Assembly: GCA_021779335.1 (NCBI GenBank)
Contig: JAJYAW010000086.1
Location: 1 to 9,016, forward strand
Direction: 5' to 3'
Length of the DNA stretch: 9,016 bases
Origin: Myxococcales bacterium
GTDB taxonomy: Bacteria > Myxococcota > Myxococcia > Myxococcales > Anaeromyxobacteraceae
The notes under the pieces were generated by a model. It had not been told where the DNA came from. It did not search any database and was given only the letters and a program-made list of their open reading frames with translations. How positions within the stretch are numbered: the first letter of the stretch is position 1; every line of letters begins with the position of its first letter. Positions 7,079-9,016 of this stretch are shown one piece after another. A program made the position numbers and the translations under genes.

Positions 7079-8974
7079 TCACCTCGGCGCGGCCGCCACC
7101 CGGGCCGCCGCCCGGCCGCCCACGCCGCGCCGGCCCTGGGTCGGCTGCGGCTGGGACGCAGCGTGGGCCGCGTCGATGAGCGCCCCGGCGTGCTCCAGCG
7201 CGGCGGCGGTCACCGTGGCCCCGGCCATCATCCGGGCCACCTCCTGGCGCCGCGCCTCGCCGGCGTCGAGGGGCATCACCTCGGAGGTGGTGCGGCCGCC
7301 GGCCACCCGCTTCTGGACCCGGTGGTGCCGATCGGCGAAGGCGGCGATCTGCGGGAGGTGGGTGATGCAGACCACCTGGCGGCCGCGCGAGACCTCGGCC
7401 AGCACCCGCCCCATCGCCTCGGCCACCGCGCCGCCGATGCCGGAGTCCACCTCGTCGAAGACGTAGGTGAGCACCGGATCGCGCCGCGCCAGCGTCCGCT
7501 TCACCGCCAGCAGGATGCGTGAGAGCTCGCCGCCGGAGGCGATGCGGCTGAGCGGCCGCGGCGGCTCGCCAGGGTTGGGGGCGAGGAGGAACTCGCCTCG
7601 CTCGGCCCCCTCCGCCCCGAGCACCGCCCCGGCGATCTCCACGCCGCCCTCCGGCGGTGAGAAGGCCACCTCGAGCCGGCAGCGGGCCATGGCGAGGCCG
7701 GAGAGCTCCTGCTGCACCGCCTCCGAGAAGGCGCGGGCCGCCTTGCGCCTGGCCCGAGACAGCAGCCCCGCCAGCGTGGCCGCCTCGGCGCCGGCCGCCT
7801 CGATGAGGGGAGCCAGGGCCGCCAGCCGCTCGCCGCCGCCGGCCAGCGCCGCCAGCTCCTCGGCCATCGAGGCCCGGCGGGCCAGCGCCCCCTCCAGCGA
7901 GCCGCCGTGCTTGCGGGCCAGCGCCTTCAAGGCCTCGAGCCGCTCCTCCAGCAGCCCGAGCCGCTCCGGGTCGCCGCCCACCAGGTCGGCGTAGCGCGAC
8001 AGCTCCCGCCCCGCCTCGTCGAGCTCGATGGCCGCCGAGCGGAGCAGCTCCAGCGGCGGCCCGAGGCGGGGATCGAGCGCTGCGGCGTCGGCCAGGGCGC
8101 GCACCGCCTGCCCCACCCGATCGCTCGCGGCGCCGTCTTCGCCGTAGACCAGCGCCTCGGCGGCGCGGGCCGCCTCGCGGAGCCGCTCGGCGCTGGCCAG
8201 CACCCTGCGCTCGCCGTCCAGGGCGGCGTCCTCGCCCGGCCTCGGGTCCACGCCGTCCAGCTCCCGGAGCTGGAAGGCCAGGTAGTCGGCGCGCCGCGCC
8301 CGCTCTGCGTCGTCGCGCAGCAGGCCGTCGCGCTCGCGGGTGAGGGCCGAGAGGGCGGCGAAGGCCTCCCGGTAGCGGGCCAGCAGCGGCGCCGCCGGCC
8401 CGCGCTCGGCGGGGGCATCGGTGCCGGCGAAGGCGTCGAGGAGCGCGAGGTGGGTGGCCTCGTCGAGGAGCGAGACGTGCTCGTGCTGGCCGGAGATGTC
8501 GACCACGCCCCGCAGCGCCTCGGCCAGCACCGAGGCGGTGACGAGGGCGCCGTTGACGTAGGCCCGGCCCCGGCCGCCGCGCGCCGCCACGCGTCGCACC
8601 AGGAGGTCCGCGGTGGGGGGCGTCGGCCCGGCCCGGCCCGCCTCGGCCTGGACCACGCCGCCGGGCTTCCCGGCCGGGCGCGCCGCCTGGCCCTCCTCCC
8701 CGCCCGCCGCCGCTCGCGGCACGCCAGCCGCCTCCAGGCGGGAGAAGACCGGGTGGTCGGACGGCAGCTCGAAGAGCGCCTCCACGACCGCCTCCTCGGC
8801 GCCGTCGCGCAGCACGTCGGCGCTCATTCGGCCGCCCAGCACGAGGTGGAGGGCGTTCACCAGGATCGACTTGCCAGCGCCCGTCTCGCCGGTGAGGACG
8901 TTCAGCCCGGGGCCGAACTCCACCTCGACCGCGTCGACGATCGCGAAGCCCGAGATGCGCAGGGTCGTGAGCAT
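7079..8974 (-). CDS. recN: DNA repair protein RecN
   Basis: A 631-residue RecN, an SMC-like ATPase that acts at double-strand breaks. The N-terminal head has MLTTLRISGFAIVDAVEVEF, Walker A GETGAGKS (29-36) and LVLGGRMSADVLRDG. DISGQHEHVSLL and LLDAFAG (about 159-184) lead into the long, Ala/Leu/Arg-rich coiled-coil arm. The C-terminal head has the signature ASGGELSRILLAVK (SGGELS near 480-485), Walker B YVFDEVDSGIGG (Asp507, Glu508), and ITHLPQIAAFADRHHRVQK. The protein is longer than E. coli RecN (about 553), partly through a Gly/Ala/Pro-rich insert at about 84-121 and a basic, Ala-rich tail after about 600. The start at 8974 is chosen because RecN proteins begin with ML-x-x-L-x-I-x-x-F. An in-frame GTG at 9002-9004 would add ten residues (MSGGGGSILP) with no family support and no ribosome site. 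The 3' end lies beside the 19-bp repeats. Confidence 0.97.
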   Translation of the reverse strand: MLTTLRISGFAIVDAVEVEFGPGLNVLTGETGAGKSILVNALHLVLGGRMSADVLRDGAEEAVVEALFELPSDHPVFSRLEAAGVPRAAAGGEEGQAARPAGKPGGVVQAEAGRAGPTPPTADLLVRRVAARGGRGRAYVNGALVTASVLAEALRGVVDISGQHEHVSLLDEATHLALLDAFAGTDAPAERGPAAPLLARYREAFAALSALTRERDGLLRDDAERARRADYLAFQLRELDGVDPRPGEDAALDGERRVLASAERLREAARAAEALVYGEDGAASDRVGQAVRALADAAALDPRLGPPLELLRSAAIELDEAGRELSRYADLVGGDPERLGLLEERLEALKALARKHGGSLEGALARRASMAEELAALAGGGERLAALAPLIEAAGAEAATLAGLLSRARRKAARAFSEAVQQELSGLAMARCRLEVAFSPPEGGVEIAGAVLGAEGAERGEFLLAPNPGEPPRPLSRIASGGELSRILLAVKRTLARRDPVLTYVFDEVDSGIGGAVAEAMGRVLAEVSRGRQVVCITHLPQIAAFADRHHRVQKRVAGGRTTSEVMPLDAGEARRQEVARMMAGATVTAAALEHAGALIDAAHAASQPQPTQGRRGVGGRAAARVAAAPR

Positions 8975-9016
8975 GGGGAGGATGCTGCCACCACCCCCTG
9001 ACACTGTGCAAGTTTT

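Noticed and set aside
8975..9016. A possible SOS/LexA operator upstream of recN (ACTTGCACAGTGTCAGG on minus).
   Set aside because: recN is often damage-inducible, but I could not fit this sequence to a known LexA-box consensus, and the upstream region is cut by the window edge.

Overview
The window is very GC-rich DNA (well over 65% G+C by eye, with strong G/C bias at third codon positions). The gene content and protein sequences look like a myxobacterium, most likely Anaeromyxobacter or a close relative in the Myxococcota. That assignment rests on remembered protein and promoter style, not on a search. Nothing in the window looks like a phage, plasmid or insertion sequence; it is mostly ordinary chromosomal housekeeping DNA.

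Layout, left to right. (1) 1-309, minus: the 5' part of an AlkA-type HhH-GPD DNA glycosylase gene, running off the left edge. (2) 410-955, plus: a small stand-alone tandem-CBS protein, divergent from (1). (3) 983-3814, minus: complete secA, convergent with (2) with 27 bp between them. (4) 3952-4614, plus: an NlpC/P60-type cysteine peptidase lipoprotein, divergent from secA. (5) 4692-4877, plus: a decayed fragment encoding the end of a Cache sensory domain, interrupted by an in-frame stop inside a 15/16-bp tandem duplication. (6) 4892-5809, minus: a membrane-anchored M23 (LytM) zinc endopeptidase. (7) 5962-6112: an array of nineteen 8-bp repeats. (8) 6116-6898, minus: a PP2C-family Ser/Thr phosphatase. 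(9) 6982-7054: three perfect 19-bp tandem repeats plus a degraded fourth. (10) 7079-8974, minus: recN, ending close to the right edge.

The genes do not form one obvious pathway. Two encode DNA-repair proteins (the glycosylase and RecN), one is the core secretion motor (SecA), and two are envelope peptidoglycan enzymes (NlpC/P60 lipoprotein and M23 peptidase) that would depend on Sec-type export or insertion. Two are candidate signalling or regulatory proteins (CBS and PP2C). Most genes seem to be separate transcription units. Promoter-like TTGAC elements can be seen ahead of secA, the M23 gene and the PP2C gene.

I found no convincing new multi-gene system. The parts most worth a second look are the short-period tandem repeats in the two gaps flanking the PP2C gene, the Cache-domain remnant, the calcium-loop-like insert in the NlpC/P60 lipoprotein, the low-complexity insert in the RecN head, and the similar TTGAC plus C-tract elements upstream of secA and PP2C.
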